From LMDS01 sp964247075 (GTDB taxonomy: Bacteria > Pseudomonadota > Gammaproteobacteria > Burkholderiales > Burkholderiaceae_C), in the NCBI GenBank assembly GCA_964247075.1, contig CAXTSS010000005.1, positions 124,001 to 188,000 of the forward strand: a DNA stretch of 64,000 bases. The letters run 5' to 3'. Positions 49,976 to 59,521 of this stretch are shown piece by piece. How positions within the stretch are numbered: position 1 is the stretch's first letter; each line of letters opens with the position of its first letter. A program made the position numbers and the translations under genes. A model generated the notes under the pieces. That model had not been told where the DNA came from and made no database searches. It worked only from the letters and a program-made list of their open reading frames with translations.

Positions 49976-51868
49976 ATGAGCCAGAACGACCACGCGCACC
50001 CGAATCAGTTCGCCCTGTTGACGCAGCGCCGCTTTGCGCCGTTCTTCTGGACGCAGTTTCTCGGCGCGGGCAACGACAACCTGTTCAAGTTCGCGTTCAC
50101 GGTGATGATCACCTACCAGCTGCAGGTGAGCTGGCTGCCGGCGAGCATGGCCGGGCTGGTGATCGGCGCGCTGTTCATCCTGCCGTTCCTGCTGTTCTCG
50201 GCGACGGCCGGCCAGGCCACCGACAAGTACGACAAGACGCGCGTGATCCGCTTCGTGAAGAACCTCGAGATCGCGATCATGGCGCTCGCGGCGTTCGGCT
50301 TCTGGACCGTCAACGTCTACGTGCTGCTCGCCTGCGTGCTGCTGATGGGCCTGCACTCGACGATCTTCGGCCCGGTCAAGTTCGCCTACCTGCCGCAGCA
50401 TCTGAACGAGCGCGAGCTCACCGGCGGCAACGGCATGGTCGAGATGGGCACCTTCGTTGCGATCCTGCTCGGGCAGGTGGCGGGCGGGCTGCTGGTCGCG
50501 ATTCCCGAGGTCGGCCGGCATTACGTGGCGATCGGCTGTGTCGCGGTGGCGCTGCTCGGGCGCTTCACCGCGCAGGCCGTGCCGCCGTCGCCGCCCGCCG
50601 ACCCCGCGCTGCGCATCAACTGGAACCCGGTCACCGAGACCTGGTGCAACCTGATGCTGGCGCGCGAGAACATCGTCGTGTTCCGCTCGCTGCTGGGCAT
50701 CTCGTGGATGTGGTTCTTCGGCGCCGTCTTCCTGTCGCTGTTCCCGGCGTTCGCGAAAGACGTGCTGCACGGCAACGAGCAGGTCGCGTCGCTGCTGCTG
50801 GTGGTGTTCTCGATCGGCATCGGCACCGGCTCGCTGCTGTGCGAGATGCTTTCCAAGCGCCATGTCGAGATCGGCCTGGTGCCGCTGGGCGCGATCGGCA
50901 TGAGCGTGTTCGCGATCGACCTCTACTTCGCGTCGCGCAGCCTCGCGCCGTCGGCCGGCTTCGCGCTCGGCGAGTTCATCGCGCAGCCTGCGCACTGGCG
51001 CGTGATGGCCGACCTGGCGCTGCTCTCGCTGTTCGCCGGCCTGTACAGCGTTCCGATGTACGCGTTGATCCAGATGCGCTCGCAGCCCAGCCACCGCGCG
51101 CGCATCATCGCCGCCAACAACATCCTGAACGCGCTGTTCATGATCGTCAGCTCGATCGGTGTCGGCGCGCTGCTGGCGGCGAACTTCACTATTCCCGAGG
51201 TGTTCCTGATCGTCGGGCTGCTGAACGCGGTGGTCGCGTTCTACATCTTCATGCTGGTGCCCGAATACCTGCTGCGCTTCGTCGCGTTCATCGTCACGCG
51301 CTTCGTCTATCGCTTCAAGGTGCGTGGCGACGAGCACATCCCGACCGAGGGCGCTGCGATCCTGGTGTGCAACCACGTCAGCTTTGTCGACCCGGTGCTG
51401 CTGATGGCGGCGAGCCCGCGGCCGATCCGCTTCATCATGGACCACAAGATCTTCGCGATGCCGGTGCTCGGCTGGTTCTTCAGGCTGTGCAAGGCGATCC
51501 CGATCGCGCCGCAGCGTGAAGACCCGGCAGCCTACGAGCAGGCGTTCGCGCAGGCACGCCAGGTGTTGAGCGAAGGCGATCTGCTGTGCATCTTCCCCGA
51601 AGGCGCGATCACGCGCGACGGCGAGCTCGCCGAGTTCAGAGGCGGCGTGATGAAGCTGCTCGAAACGAATCCGGTGCCGGTGGTGCCGCTGGCGCTGCAG
51701 AACCTGTGGGGCTCGTACTTCTCGCGCAAAGACGGCAGCGCGATGAGCAAGCCGTTCAGGCGCGGCTGGTTCAGCCGGGTCGGGCTGGTCGCGGGCGATG
51801 CGCTCGCGCCGACGGGCGTGACGCCGGCCTCGCTGCGCGAGCGCGTCGCCGGGCTGCTGGCGTCCTGA
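49976..51868 (+). CDS. MFS transporter-acyltransferase fusion (LplT-like plus PlsC domain)
   Basis: This 630-residue fusion has an N-terminal MFS domain of about 12 helices (residues about 18-430) resembling LplT and a C-terminal PlsC-type acyltransferase domain (about 445-630) with the HX4D motif NHVSFVDP (His467, Asp472) and FPEGAITRDGELAEFRGGVM. Unlike the best-known Aas fusions it lacks a C-terminal AMP-binding acyl-ACP synthetase. The predicted job is to flip a lysophospholipid inward and re-acylate it. The start is supported by a GGAGA ribosome site. Together with the two lplT genes the window encodes three flippase-type proteins. Confidence 0.92.
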   Translation: MSQNDHAHPNQFALLTQRRFAPFFWTQFLGAGNDNLFKFAFTVMITYQLQVSWLPASMAGLVIGALFILPFLLFSATAGQATDKYDKTRVIRFVKNLEIAIMALAAFGFWTVNVYVLLACVLLMGLHSTIFGPVKFAYLPQHLNERELTGGNGMVEMGTFVAILLGQVAGGLLVAIPEVGRHYVAIGCVAVALLGRFTAQAVPPSPPADPALRINWNPVTETWCNLMLARENIVVFRSLLGISWMWFFGAVFLSLFPAFAKDVLHGNEQVASLLLVVFSIGIGTGSLLCEMLSKRHVEIGLVPLGAIGMSVFAIDLYFASRSLAPSAGFALGEFIAQPAHWRVMADLALLSLFAGLYSVPMYALIQMRSQPSHRARIIAANNILNALFMIVSSIGVGALLAANFTIPEVFLIVGLLNAVVAFYIFMLVPEYLLRFVAFIVTRFVYRFKVRGDEHIPTEGAAILVCNHVSFVDPVLLMAASPRPIRFIMDHKIFAMPVLGWFFRLCKAIPIAPQREDPAAYEQAFAQARQVLSEGDLLCIFPEGAITRDGELAEFRGGVMKLLETNPVPVVPLALQNLWGSYFSRKDGSAMSKPFRRGWFSRVGLVAGDALAPTGVTPASLRERVAGLLAS

Positions 51869-51881
51869 GGCGCGACTAGCG

Positions 51882-52178
51882 ATGGCCTTGTCGCTGGGCC
51901 GCGTGGCGATAGCGCGCGTCGTTCCGTTCGCCGCGTTCATGGTCTTGCTGGCGGCGCTTGCCGCGAGCTACGGCTAAGGGTTGGCACGCAATCTCCTGTT
52001 CGTGGACGGCAACAAGCGTACCGCCTTTGTCGCGGTCGAACTCTTTCTCGCGCTCAACGGCCACGAGCCGACGGCCAACGACGTGGCGTGCGTGCTGACG
52101 ATGCTCGACGTGGCCTCCGGCCAGATCACCGAGCCCGATTTCGTCGACTGGCTGCGCCGCCACACCGCGCCAATCTAG
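51882..52178 (+). pseudogene. Decayed doc (Fic-fold) toxin remnant
   Basis: The frame from 51981 reads LARNLLFVDGNKRTAFVAVELFLALNG and continues to a stop at 52178, matching the C-terminal half of Doc death-on-curing toxins. Directly upstream, in the same frame, LAALAASYG ends in TAA at 51975-51977, where the family continues. The Fic motif HPFxDGNKR reads LLFVDGNKR, so the catalytic His is lost. No intact antitoxin or N-terminal half is visible. The remnant's stop touches the tgt stop. Confidence 0.85.
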
Positions 52179-53302
52179 ACCCCGCGCGCCCGATCCTCGC
52201 GAAACCGCTGCGTGAACGATGCGAACGTGCCCGCATCCAGCGCCTCGCGCACCTCGCGCATCAGGTTCACGTAGTAGTGCAGGTTGTGGATGCTCGCCAG
52301 CATCGGGCCGAGCATCTCGCCGCAGCGGTCGAGGTGGTGCAGGTACGCGCGCGAGAAGTTCGTGCAGGCGTGACACGTGCAGCTCAGGTCGGGCGGCTGC
52401 TCATCGGTCTTGTGGCGTGCGTTGCGGATCTTCAAATCGCCGAAGCGTGTGAACAGGTGGCCGTTGCGCGCATTGCGCGTCGGCATCACGCAGTCGAACA
52501 TGTCGACGCCCGCGGCCACGCCTTCGACCAGATCCTCCGGCGTGCCCACGCCCATCAGGTAGCGCGGCTTGTGGGCCGGCAGCCGGTGCGGCGTGTGCGC
52601 GACTATTCTTTGCATCAGCGGCTTCGGCTCGCCCACGCTCACGCCGCCGATCGCGTAGCCGGGCAGGTCGAGCTCGACCAGTTGCGCGAGCGACTCCTCG
52701 CGCAGGTTCTCGAACATGCCGCCCTGCACGATGCCGAACAGCGCGTTCGGGTTCGCCAGCTTGGTGTGCTCGGCCAGGCAGCGCCGCGCCCAGCGCAGGC
52801 TCAGCTCCATCGACAGCCGCGCCTCGCGCTCGGTCGTCAGGTGGCCCTTGGTTTCGTAGGGCGTGCATTCGTCGAACTGCATCACGATGTCGCTGTTCAG
52901 CACGCGCTGGATCTGCATGCTGACTTCGGGCGTGAGAAACAGCTTGTCGCCGTTCACCGGTGACGCGAACTTCACGCCCTCCTCGCTGATCTTGCGCGTC
53001 TCGCCGAGCGACCAGACCTGGAAGCCGCCGCTGTCGGTCAGGATCGGCTTGCGCCACGCCTCGAAGCGATGCAGCCCGCCGAACTGTTGCAGCACCTCCA
53101 GCCCCGGTCGCAGCCACAGGTGGAAGGTGTTGCCGAGGATGATCTGCGCGCCCATCGCTTCGAGCGACGACGGCATCACGCCCTTGACCGTGCCGTAGGT
53201 GCCGACCGGCATGAACACCGGCGTCTCGACCACGCCATGGTTAAGCGTGAGGCGGCCGCGGCGCGCGTGCCCGTCGGTCTTGAGCAGGTCGAAGGTCAGC
53301 AT
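52175..53302 (-). CDS. tgt: tRNA-guanine transglycosylase
   Basis: Tgt exchanges guanine 34 of GUN-anticodon tRNAs for preQ1. The 375-residue protein has the nucleophile region LTDSGGFQVWSL, TPYETKGHL, GGVSVGEP, the DMFDCVMPTRNARNGHLFT segment and the C-terminal zinc site CTCHACTNFSRAYLHHL. The length matches E. coli. It starts inside the end of queA (7-bp overlap), so the two queuosine genes are co-expressed. Confidence 0.97.
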   Translation of the reverse strand: MLTFDLLKTDGHARRGRLTLNHGVVETPVFMPVGTYGTVKGVMPSSLEAMGAQIILGNTFHLWLRPGLEVLQQFGGLHRFEAWRKPILTDSGGFQVWSLGETRKISEEGVKFASPVNGDKLFLTPEVSMQIQRVLNSDIVMQFDECTPYETKGHLTTEREARLSMELSLRWARRCLAEHTKLANPNALFGIVQGGMFENLREESLAQLVELDLPGYAIGGVSVGEPKPLMQRIVAHTPHRLPAHKPRYLMGVGTPEDLVEGVAAGVDMFDCVMPTRNARNGHLFTRFGDLKIRNARHKTDEQPPDLSCTCHACTNFSRAYLHHLDRCGEMLGPMLASIHNLHYYVNLMREVREALDAGTFASFTQRFREDRARGV

Positions 53303-54363
53303 GGGGCGGATTCTCGCAGCGCGACGGCCTGGGCAGAGCGCAGCAGCATCGCGTCGCCATAGCTGAAGAAGCGGTAGCGCGCATCGACCGCGTGTGCGTA
53401 CAGCGCGCGGATGTGATCGAAGCCGGCGAACGCGCTGACCAGCATCATCAGCGTGCTCTTGGGCAGGTGGAAGTTGGTGACCAGCACATCGACGACGCGG
53501 AACGTGAAGCCCGGTGTGATGAAGATGTCGGTGTCGCGGCTGCCCGCCTGCAGCGTCCCGCCGAGCGCGGCGGATTCGAGCGCGCGCAAGGTCGTCGTGC
53601 CGACCGCGACGATGCGTCCGCCGGCCGCTCGGGTGCGCGCGATGGCCTGCACCGTGGCTTCGGGCACGTCGAACCACTCGCTGTGCATGCGATGGCCGGT
53701 GAGGTCGTCGCTGCGCACAGGCTGGAAGGTGCCGGCGCCGACGTGCAGCGTGACACTCGCAGTCGCGACGCCGCGCGCAGCGAGCGCCTCCAGCAGCGGT
53801 GCATCGAAGTGCAGCGCCGCGGTCGGCGCGGCCACCGCGCCGGGGCGCGCCGCGAAGACGGTCTGGTAGCGGCGCTCGTCGTCCGCGGTGTCTGCGTGCG
53901 TGATGTAGGGCGGCAGCGGCACATGGCCGTGGCGTTCCAGCAGCGTCAGCGGATCGGCCGGGAAGCGCAGGTGGAACAACGCATCCTCCGGCCCGGCGCG
54001 GCCCAGCACCTCGGTATCGAACGCGTCGGCAAAGCGCACGCGGCTGCCGGGCCGCGGTGACTTGCTGGCGCGCAGGTGCGCCAGCACCTCATGGCCGGGC
54101 AGCACGCGCTCGACCAGCGCCTCGACACTGCCGCCGGTGGCCTTGACGCCGAGCAGCCGCGCCTTGATGACGCGGGTGTCGTTGAAGACCAGCAGGTCGC
54201 CGGGTTCGAGCAGGCCGGGGAGGTCGCGGAACACGCGATCCACCGCATAGGCCTGACGGCCATCGAGCAGCCGCGACGCGCTGCGTTCGGCGGCGGGGTG
54301 CTGGGCGATCAGCTCAGGGGGCAGGGCGAAGTCGAAATCGCCCAGGGTGAAGGAGCGGGGCAT
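53296..54363 (-). CDS. queA: tRNA preQ1(34) S-adenosylmethionine ribosyltransferase-isomerase
   Basis: QueA transfers and isomerises the ribosyl group of SAM onto preQ1 in tRNA to give epoxyqueuosine. The 355-residue protein has the family start FTLGDFDFALPPELIAQHP, FNDTRVIKARLLG, VTLHVGAGTFQPV and NFHLPKSTLMMLVSAFAG. The order queA-tgt with overlap is the common queuosine arrangement. Confidence 0.97.
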   Translation of the reverse strand: MPRSFTLGDFDFALPPELIAQHPAAERSASRLLDGRQAYAVDRVFRDLPGLLEPGDLLVFNDTRVIKARLLGVKATGGSVEALVERVLPGHEVLAHLRASKSPRPGSRVRFADAFDTEVLGRAGPEDALFHLRFPADPLTLLERHGHVPLPPYITHADTADDERRYQTVFAARPGAVAAPTAALHFDAPLLEALAARGVATASVTLHVGAGTFQPVRSDDLTGHRMHSEWFDVPEATVQAIARTRAAGGRIVAVGTTTLRALESAALGGTLQAGSRDTDIFITPGFTFRVVDVLVTNFHLPKSTLMMLVSAFAGFDHIRALYAHAVDARYRFFSYGDAMLLRSAQAVALRESAPC

Positions 54364-54418
54364 GGAGGCTGTACCGGCCTGTCGTGGGGCCGCATTGTTC
54401 CATGCGGCAGGAGAGCGC

Positions 54419-54553
54419 TCAGTGTCCGGGTGGCGGCAACGCCGAGGTCTGCGACGCGGCGGCCTGATCGCTGCGATCCCACGCGAGCGCGGCGATCGAG
54501 CTGATCAGCAGGATGGCGAGGGCGCAGGCGGTCAGTCTCAGGATCAGTTTCAT
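54419..54553 (-). CDS. Possible small membrane protein upstream of queA
   Basis: This encodes 44 residues, mostly one hydrophobic helix (residues about 4-24, LRLTACALAILLISSIAALAW) and a short hydrophilic tail. It lies 55 nt upstream of queA on the same strand, in the queA-recG gap. No ribosome site is clear. A signal-like short frame can arise by chance in this DNA, so confidence is low. Confidence 0.35.
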   Translation of the reverse strand: MKLILRLTACALAILLISSIAALAWDRSDQAAASQTSALPPPGH

Positions 54554-54724
54554 GGCGACGTGGGCGATGAGTGGATCGGCAGGCGGGAGTGTCGGGCCGT
54601 GTGAGCGCGGTGCCAACGACGTTCGAGACTGTGGCACCAATGTGCACGCGTCGTCGATGCGGAGGCCACGTTGCGCGGGCAGATGTCACGTTTGGGCAAC
54701 GTTTTGCTGCGACGAGAATCTCGC

Positions 54725-56758
54725 ATGGCCGCCGCCGCCCCATCCGCCCCGCAGCGCGCGCTCGAGAAGCTCGGGCTGCGGCGGGCCATCGACCTCGCGC
54801 TGCACCTGCCGATGCGCTACGAGGACGAGACGCGGCTCGTGACCATCGCCGCGCTGCGCGACGGTGCGGTGGCGCAGGTCGAAGGCGTGGTCAGCGATTG
54901 CGAGGTGCAGATCCGCGGCCGGCGCCAGCTCGTCGTGCGCCTGCACGATGGCCACGACGACCTGGTGCTGCGCTTCCTGCACTTCTACCCGTCGCACCAG
55001 AAGGCGCTCGCGGTGGGCAAGCGTGTGCGCGTGCGCGGCGAGGCGCGCGGTGGCTTCTTCGGGCTGGAGATGGTGCACCCGAGCTTCAAGGGCGTGGACG
55101 AAGGCGCGCCGCTGCCGACCGCGCTCACGCCCGTCTACCCGACCAGTGCGCAGCTGCCGCAGGCGTATCTGCGCAAGGCCGTGGCCGCCGGGCTGGCGCG
55201 CGCCGACCTGTCGGAGCTGCTGCCGCCGCCCGCCGTGCCGGCCGGCATGATGAGCCTGCGCGACGCGCTGGCGTTTCTGCACCACCCGCCGGCCGGCGCG
55301 AGCCTCGCCGCAGTCGAGGACCGCAGCCACCCGGCCTGGCAGCGGCTCAAGTTCGAGGAGCTGCTGGCGCAGCAGCTGTCGCAATTGCAGGCCAAGCGCG
55401 AGCGCGAGCTGCAGCGCGCGCCGCGCTTCGCGCTGGTCGTCGGCGGCTTGCAGGAGCAGCTGCTCGCGGCGCTGCCGTTCGCGCTCACCGCGGCGCAGCG
55501 CCGCGTCGTCGAGGAGATCGCGCGCGACCTGCAACGCGAGGTGCCGATGCACCGCCTGCTTCAAGGCGACGTGGGCTCCGGCAAGACGGTCGTGGCCGCG
55601 CTCGCGGCGACGGTCGCGATCAGCGCCGGCTGGCAATGCGCGCTGATGGCGCCGACCGAGATCCTCGCCGAGCAGCATCTGCGCAAGCTCGTCGGCTGGC
55701 TCGCGCCGCTCGGGCTGACGGTGGCGTGGCTCACCGGCAGCCGTAAGGGCAAGGCGCGCTCGAAGATGTTGGAGCAGGTGGCCTCGGGCGAGGCGATGCT
55801 GGTCGTCGGCACGCACGCGGTGATCCAGGATCAGGTTCAGTTCAAGAAGCTGGGTCTCGCGATCATCGACGAGCAGCACCGCTTCGGTGTGCAGCAGCGC
55901 TTGGCGCTGCGCGAGAAGCTGCGCTCGAACAGTGTCGAGCCGCACACGCTGATGATGAGCGCGACGCCGATCCCGCGCACGCTGGCGATGACGCTGTTCG
56001 CCGACCTCGACGTGAGCACCATCGACGAGCTGCCACCGGGTCGCACGCCGGTCGTCACCAAGCTGTTCTCCGAGGGCAAGCGCGAGGCCGTGATCGCGCG
56101 CATCCGCGATGCGGTGGCGCAAGGGCAGCAGGTGTACTGGGTCTGCCCGTTGATTGAAGAATCCGAGACGCTGGACTTGCAGAACACGACCGCGACGCAC
56201 GAGCACCTTTGCGCTGCGTTGCCCGAACATGCCGTGGGCCTGCTGCACGGCCGCATGCGTGCGGCGGACAAGGCCGCGGTGATGGCCGAGTTCACCGCCG
56301 GCCGCATGAGCGTGCTGGTCGCGACCACCGTGATCGAGGTCGGCGTCGATGTGCCGAACGCCTCGCTGATGGTGATCGAGCACGCCGAGCGCTTCGGCCT
56401 GTCGCAACTGCACCAGCTGCGCGGGCGCGTCGGCCGCGGCGCGGTCGCGAGCGTGTGCGTACTGCTCTACGCCACACCCTTGTCGGACAGCGGCAAGGCG
56501 CGCCTGAAGGCGATGCTCGAAACGGCCGACGGCTTCGAGATCGCGCGCCGCGATCTGGAGATCCGCGGCCCGGGCGAGTTTCTCGGTGCGCGCCAATCAG
56601 GCGCGCCGCTGCTGCGCTTCGCCGATCTGGTGCTCGACGAAGCGCTGGTGCACCAGGCGCGCGCCGCGGCGACGCTGCTGCTCGAACGCCATCCGCAAGT
56701 GGCGCTCGATCACGTCACGCGCTGGCTTGGCGGGCGGTCGGACTATCTCAAGGCTTGA
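54725..56758 (+). CDS. recG: ATP-dependent DNA helicase RecG
   Basis: RecG remodels stalled forks and Holliday junctions. This 677-residue helicase has an N-terminal wedge/OB domain (about 50-190; VEGVVSDCEVQIRGRRQLVVRLHDG), Walker A GDVGSGKTV near residue 283, the DEQHRFG box and the C-terminal helicase motifs VATTVIEVGVDVPNA and QLRGRVGRG. The start chosen gives the usual length; the frame is open to 54671. Convergent with the small lipoprotein gene, which ends 3 bp away. Confidence 0.97.
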   Translation: MAAAAPSAPQRALEKLGLRRAIDLALHLPMRYEDETRLVTIAALRDGAVAQVEGVVSDCEVQIRGRRQLVVRLHDGHDDLVLRFLHFYPSHQKALAVGKRVRVRGEARGGFFGLEMVHPSFKGVDEGAPLPTALTPVYPTSAQLPQAYLRKAVAAGLARADLSELLPPPAVPAGMMSLRDALAFLHHPPAGASLAAVEDRSHPAWQRLKFEELLAQQLSQLQAKRERELQRAPRFALVVGGLQEQLLAALPFALTAAQRRVVEEIARDLQREVPMHRLLQGDVGSGKTVVAALAATVAISAGWQCALMAPTEILAEQHLRKLVGWLAPLGLTVAWLTGSRKGKARSKMLEQVASGEAMLVVGTHAVIQDQVQFKKLGLAIIDEQHRFGVQQRLALREKLRSNSVEPHTLMMSATPIPRTLAMTLFADLDVSTIDELPPGRTPVVTKLFSEGKREAVIARIRDAVAQGQQVYWVCPLIEESETLDLQNTTATHEHLCAALPEHAVGLLHGRMRAADKAAVMAEFTAGRMSVLVATTVIEVGVDVPNASLMVIEHAERFGLSQLHQLRGRVGRGAVASVCVLLYATPLSDSGKARLKAMLETADGFEIARRDLEIRGPGEFLGARQSGAPLLRFADLVLDEALVHQARAAATLLLERHPQVALDHVTRWLGGRSDYLKA

Positions 56759-56761
56759 GCT

Positions 56762-57295
56762 TCACCCCCCGAAGTGCATCTGGTACTTCGCGCCGTCCGA
56801 GAACAGGCACGCGCCGGTGCCTGAGCCCGGCCCGGTCAGCAGGTATTCGCACTGCGCGTTCACGCCCTTGCTGCCGAACGCATTGGCGATGCCGCGGCGG
56901 CCGCTGAAGCTGCGCTGCGAGTAGCCCAACACCTCGTTGTGGATGCGACCGAACGCGGCGTAGCTCGCATCGACGCGGGTCGATTCGCCCTGCAAGGTGT
57001 CGCCGAGGTAGGGCACGCTGAACGTGCCGTGGCCGGCGTTGTTGTCAATCACCAGCGCGCTGATCAGCCCGCCCTTGTTGGCCTGTGGATTGAGCGGATA
57101 GAGGCGCACGTTCAACGTGGTTGCTTGCGGCGCCGCGGCGGCCGGCGGTGCGGTGACGACGCTGACCGAGCCCGGCGAATCACGCGACACGATCGGCGGA
57201 TAGGCCTGGCCCGTGCGCGGGTCGATCGGCACCACGTAGCAGGCGGTGAGGGTGGTGGCGACGAGTGCGCTCACGATCAGCAGCGGCTTGTTCAT
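56762..57295 (-). CDS. Lipoprotein of unknown function
   Basis: This 177-residue protein has a lipobox LTAC at residues 16-19, so it is lipid-anchored after processing. The mature part contains a Pro/Ala-rich linker and a beta-rich domain with LNVRLYPLNPQANKGGLISALVIDNNAGHGTFSV and a C-terminal GVNAQCEYLLTGPGSGTGACLF Cys pair. I recognise it as a family of unknown role common in Burkholderiales. It is divergent from oxyR across 143 bp. Confidence 0.8.
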   Translation of the reverse strand: MNKPLLIVSALVATTLTACYVVPIDPRTGQAYPPIVSRDSPGSVSVVTAPPAAAAPQATTLNVRLYPLNPQANKGGLISALVIDNNAGHGTFSVPYLGDTLQGESTRVDASYAAFGRIHNEVLGYSQRSFSGRRGIANAFGSKGVNAQCEYLLTGPGSGTGACLFSDGAKYQMHFGG

Positions 57296-57438
57296 GCAGA
57301 CACTTTCGATGCGCGGCACATGCCGCGGGCGAAGAATCGACGGTGCCGCAACCAGCATCAAGCGCCGCATGCGCAGGTATCGGCGGGCGATGCCGGCGGC
57401 ACCACGGCACGCGCCGCGCTCGGCTATCCTGTGGCGCC

Positions 57439-58377
57439 ATGACGCTCACCGAACTCCGCTACATCGTCGCCGTCGCGCGCGAGCGCCACTTCGGCCGCGC
57501 GGCGGAGGCCTGCTTCGTCTCGCAGCCGACCTTGAGCGTCTCGATCAAGAAGCTCGAGGAAGAGCTGGACGTGAAGATCTTCGAGCGTGGTGCGAACGAG
57601 GTCAGCGTGACCGCGTTGGGCGAAGAGATCGTGCGCCAGGCGCAATCGGTGATCGAGCAGGCCGCGGCGATCAAGGAGATCGCCAAGCGCGGCAAGGACC
57701 CGGTGAGCGGCCCGCTTCGCCTCGGTGTGATCTACACCATCGGCCCGTACCTGCTGCCCGATCTGGTCAGGCAGGCGATCGAGCACGTGCCGCAGATGCC
57801 GCTGATGCTGCAGGAGAACTTCACCGCCAAGCTGCTGGAGATGCTGCGCAACGGCGAGCTCGATTGCGCGATCATGGCCGAGCCGTTTCCGGACACCGGC
57901 CTCGCCGTCGCGCCGCTCTACGACGAGCCGTTCATGGCGGCGGTGCCAAAGCTGCATCCGCTCGCCAAGCGCAAGAGCATCAGCACCGAGGAGCTGAAGA
58001 GCGAGACGATGCTGTTGCTCGGCACCGGCCACTGTTTCCGCGATCACGTGCTGGAGGTCTGCCCCGAGTACGCGCGCTTCGCAAGCGCCGATGGTGGCAG
58101 TGAGAAGGGCGTGGGCATCCGCAACAGCTTCGAAGGCTCGTCGCTCGAAACGATCAAGTACATGGTCGCCTCGGGCATGGGCGTGACGGTCGTGCCGCAA
58201 CTCAGCGTGCCGAAGGACACCCAGCCGCACATCCGCTACATCCCGTTCACCCGGCCCGCGCCGACGCGCCGCGTCGTGCTGGTGTGGCGGCGCACGTTCA
58301 CGCGCTACGAGGCGATCGCCGCGCTGCGCAATGCGATCTACGCCTGCGAGCTGCCGGGGGTGAAGCGGTTGTCGTGA
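57439..58377 (+). CDS. oxyR: Hydrogen peroxide sensor OxyR
   Basis: OxyR is a LysR-type activator of peroxide-defence genes. The 312-residue protein has the N-terminal HTH (FGRAAEACFVSQPTLSVSIKKLEEEL) and both redox cysteines at exactly E. coli positions, Cys199 and Cys208, in GTGHCFRDHVLEVCP. It lies beside recG, an order seen in other beta- and gammaproteobacteria. The glutathione peroxidase gene in this window is a possible target, but I saw no clear OxyR box. Confidence 0.97.
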   Translation: MTLTELRYIVAVARERHFGRAAEACFVSQPTLSVSIKKLEEELDVKIFERGANEVSVTALGEEIVRQAQSVIEQAAAIKEIAKRGKDPVSGPLRLGVIYTIGPYLLPDLVRQAIEHVPQMPLMLQENFTAKLLEMLRNGELDCAIMAEPFPDTGLAVAPLYDEPFMAAVPKLHPLAKRKSISTEELKSETMLLLGTGHCFRDHVLEVCPEYARFASADGGSEKGVGIRNSFEGSSLETIKYMVASGMGVTVVPQLSVPKDTQPHIRYIPFTRPAPTRRVVLVWRRTFTRYEAIAALRNAIYACELPGVKRLS

Positions 58378-58407
58378 GGCCGACCCGGCCGCCCGCGTCC
58401 GCGCCGG

Positions 58408-59220
58408 TCAGCGCCGCGTCACGATGACTTCGACATACTCGCTGGGCACGACCAGCGTGCCCGCGCCGGCGCGGTTCGCGCGGTTCAGCAGCTCGGTCAG
58501 ATCGCGCTCGAGCGCCGCCGCGCCGTCGGCGGGCAGTGCTGCGAAAGCCTTGTGGACCGGCCCGTACCAGGTGCGGAACACCTCGATGAAATGCGCCGCC
58601 GAGCGGTAGCGGAAGTTGAAGGTGCGGGGCGCCACCGCGATCGCCGCGGCGCGGTCGCCGAACAGTGTCTTGAGGTGCGCCTGCACGCCCCACAGCGACG
58701 GCGGCTGCACGCCGGCCGGCGGCGGCAGGTGGCGACCGAGGGTCTTGAACAGCTGGCCGATGAAGCCGTCGGGCGTCCAGTTCGCCAGGCCGATGCGGCC
58801 GCCGGGGCGGCACACACGCGCCATTTCGGCGGCGGATTTCGCATGGTCGGGCGCGAACATCACGCCGAAGGTCGAGAGCACCGCGTCGAAGCTCGCGTCG
58901 GCGAACGGCAGCGCCTCGACATCGGCGACCTGGAAGGCGACGTCCAGCCGTTCGGCGCGGGCGCGCTCGGCGCCGCGCTCGAGCAGGCTGGCGACGTAGT
59001 CGGTCGAGGTCACCTTCGCGCCGCGTCGTGCCGCGGCGAGCGTGGCGTTGCCGTTGCCGGCGGCGACGTCGAGCACGCGTTCGTCGGTGAGCAGATCGCA
59101 GGCTTCGGCGAGCGACTCGCCGACGAGTTGCAGTGTCGTGCCGATGACGGCGTAGTCGCCGCTGGCCCAGGCGGTGCGCTGGCGGTCTTTCAGGGCGGCG
59201 AGGTCGGTGGGGGCGTTCAT
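58408..59220 (-). CDS. Class I SAM-dependent methyltransferase
   Basis: This 270-residue methyltransferase has motif I VLDVAAGNGNATLAAARRGA near residue 50, an acidic Asp in VTSTDY near 71 and motif IV-like FDAVLSTFGVMFAPDH. The UbiE/COQ5-type fold is clear but the substrate is unknown. The start is the MNAP ATG at 59220; the longer frame to 59325 is less likely. It is divergent from the SMP-30-like gene. Confidence 0.88.
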   Translation of the reverse strand: MNAPTDLAALKDRQRTAWASGDYAVIGTTLQLVGESLAEACDLLTDERVLDVAAGNGNATLAAARRGAKVTSTDYVASLLERGAERARAERLDVAFQVADVEALPFADASFDAVLSTFGVMFAPDHAKSAAEMARVCRPGGRIGLANWTPDGFIGQLFKTLGRHLPPPAGVQPPSLWGVQAHLKTLFGDRAAAIAVAPRTFNFRYRSAAHFIEVFRTWYGPVHKAFAALPADGAAALERDLTELLNRANRAGAGTLVVPSEYVEVIVTRR

Positions 59221-59521
59221 GGTGGTGGGCTCCAGGTTGAGGGCGTTGCACGGTGGCGTGCCGGCGGTGCGGCGTCCTGCCATGCAGGAGATCGCAATCG
59301 GCCGGACAAAGCCGCCACGCTGCACTGTCGCGCGCCGTCAGCGCGGCGTCCTGCCGGGGCGTCTGCCGGGCCTGCCCGAGCGTCCGTTTGTCGGCGACGC
59401 CGGCTCCGAATGCCCCGCTGGAAATACTCTCTGGTGCACCCGCTTCGACGCGCGTAGCATCCGCCCCGCTGTACGGGTCTCGTGTGCCAGGATTCATCCA
59501 ACCAACAATGCGGAGACAAGC
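59221..59521. other. Gap before the SMP-30-like gene
   Basis: This 301-bp stretch holds no gene I can support. It should contain the back-to-back promoters of the methyltransferase and the SMP-30-like gene, and a GGAGAC ribosome site at its right end. I see no repeats or strong hairpins. Short open frames on both strands look like shadows. Confidence 0.5.
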
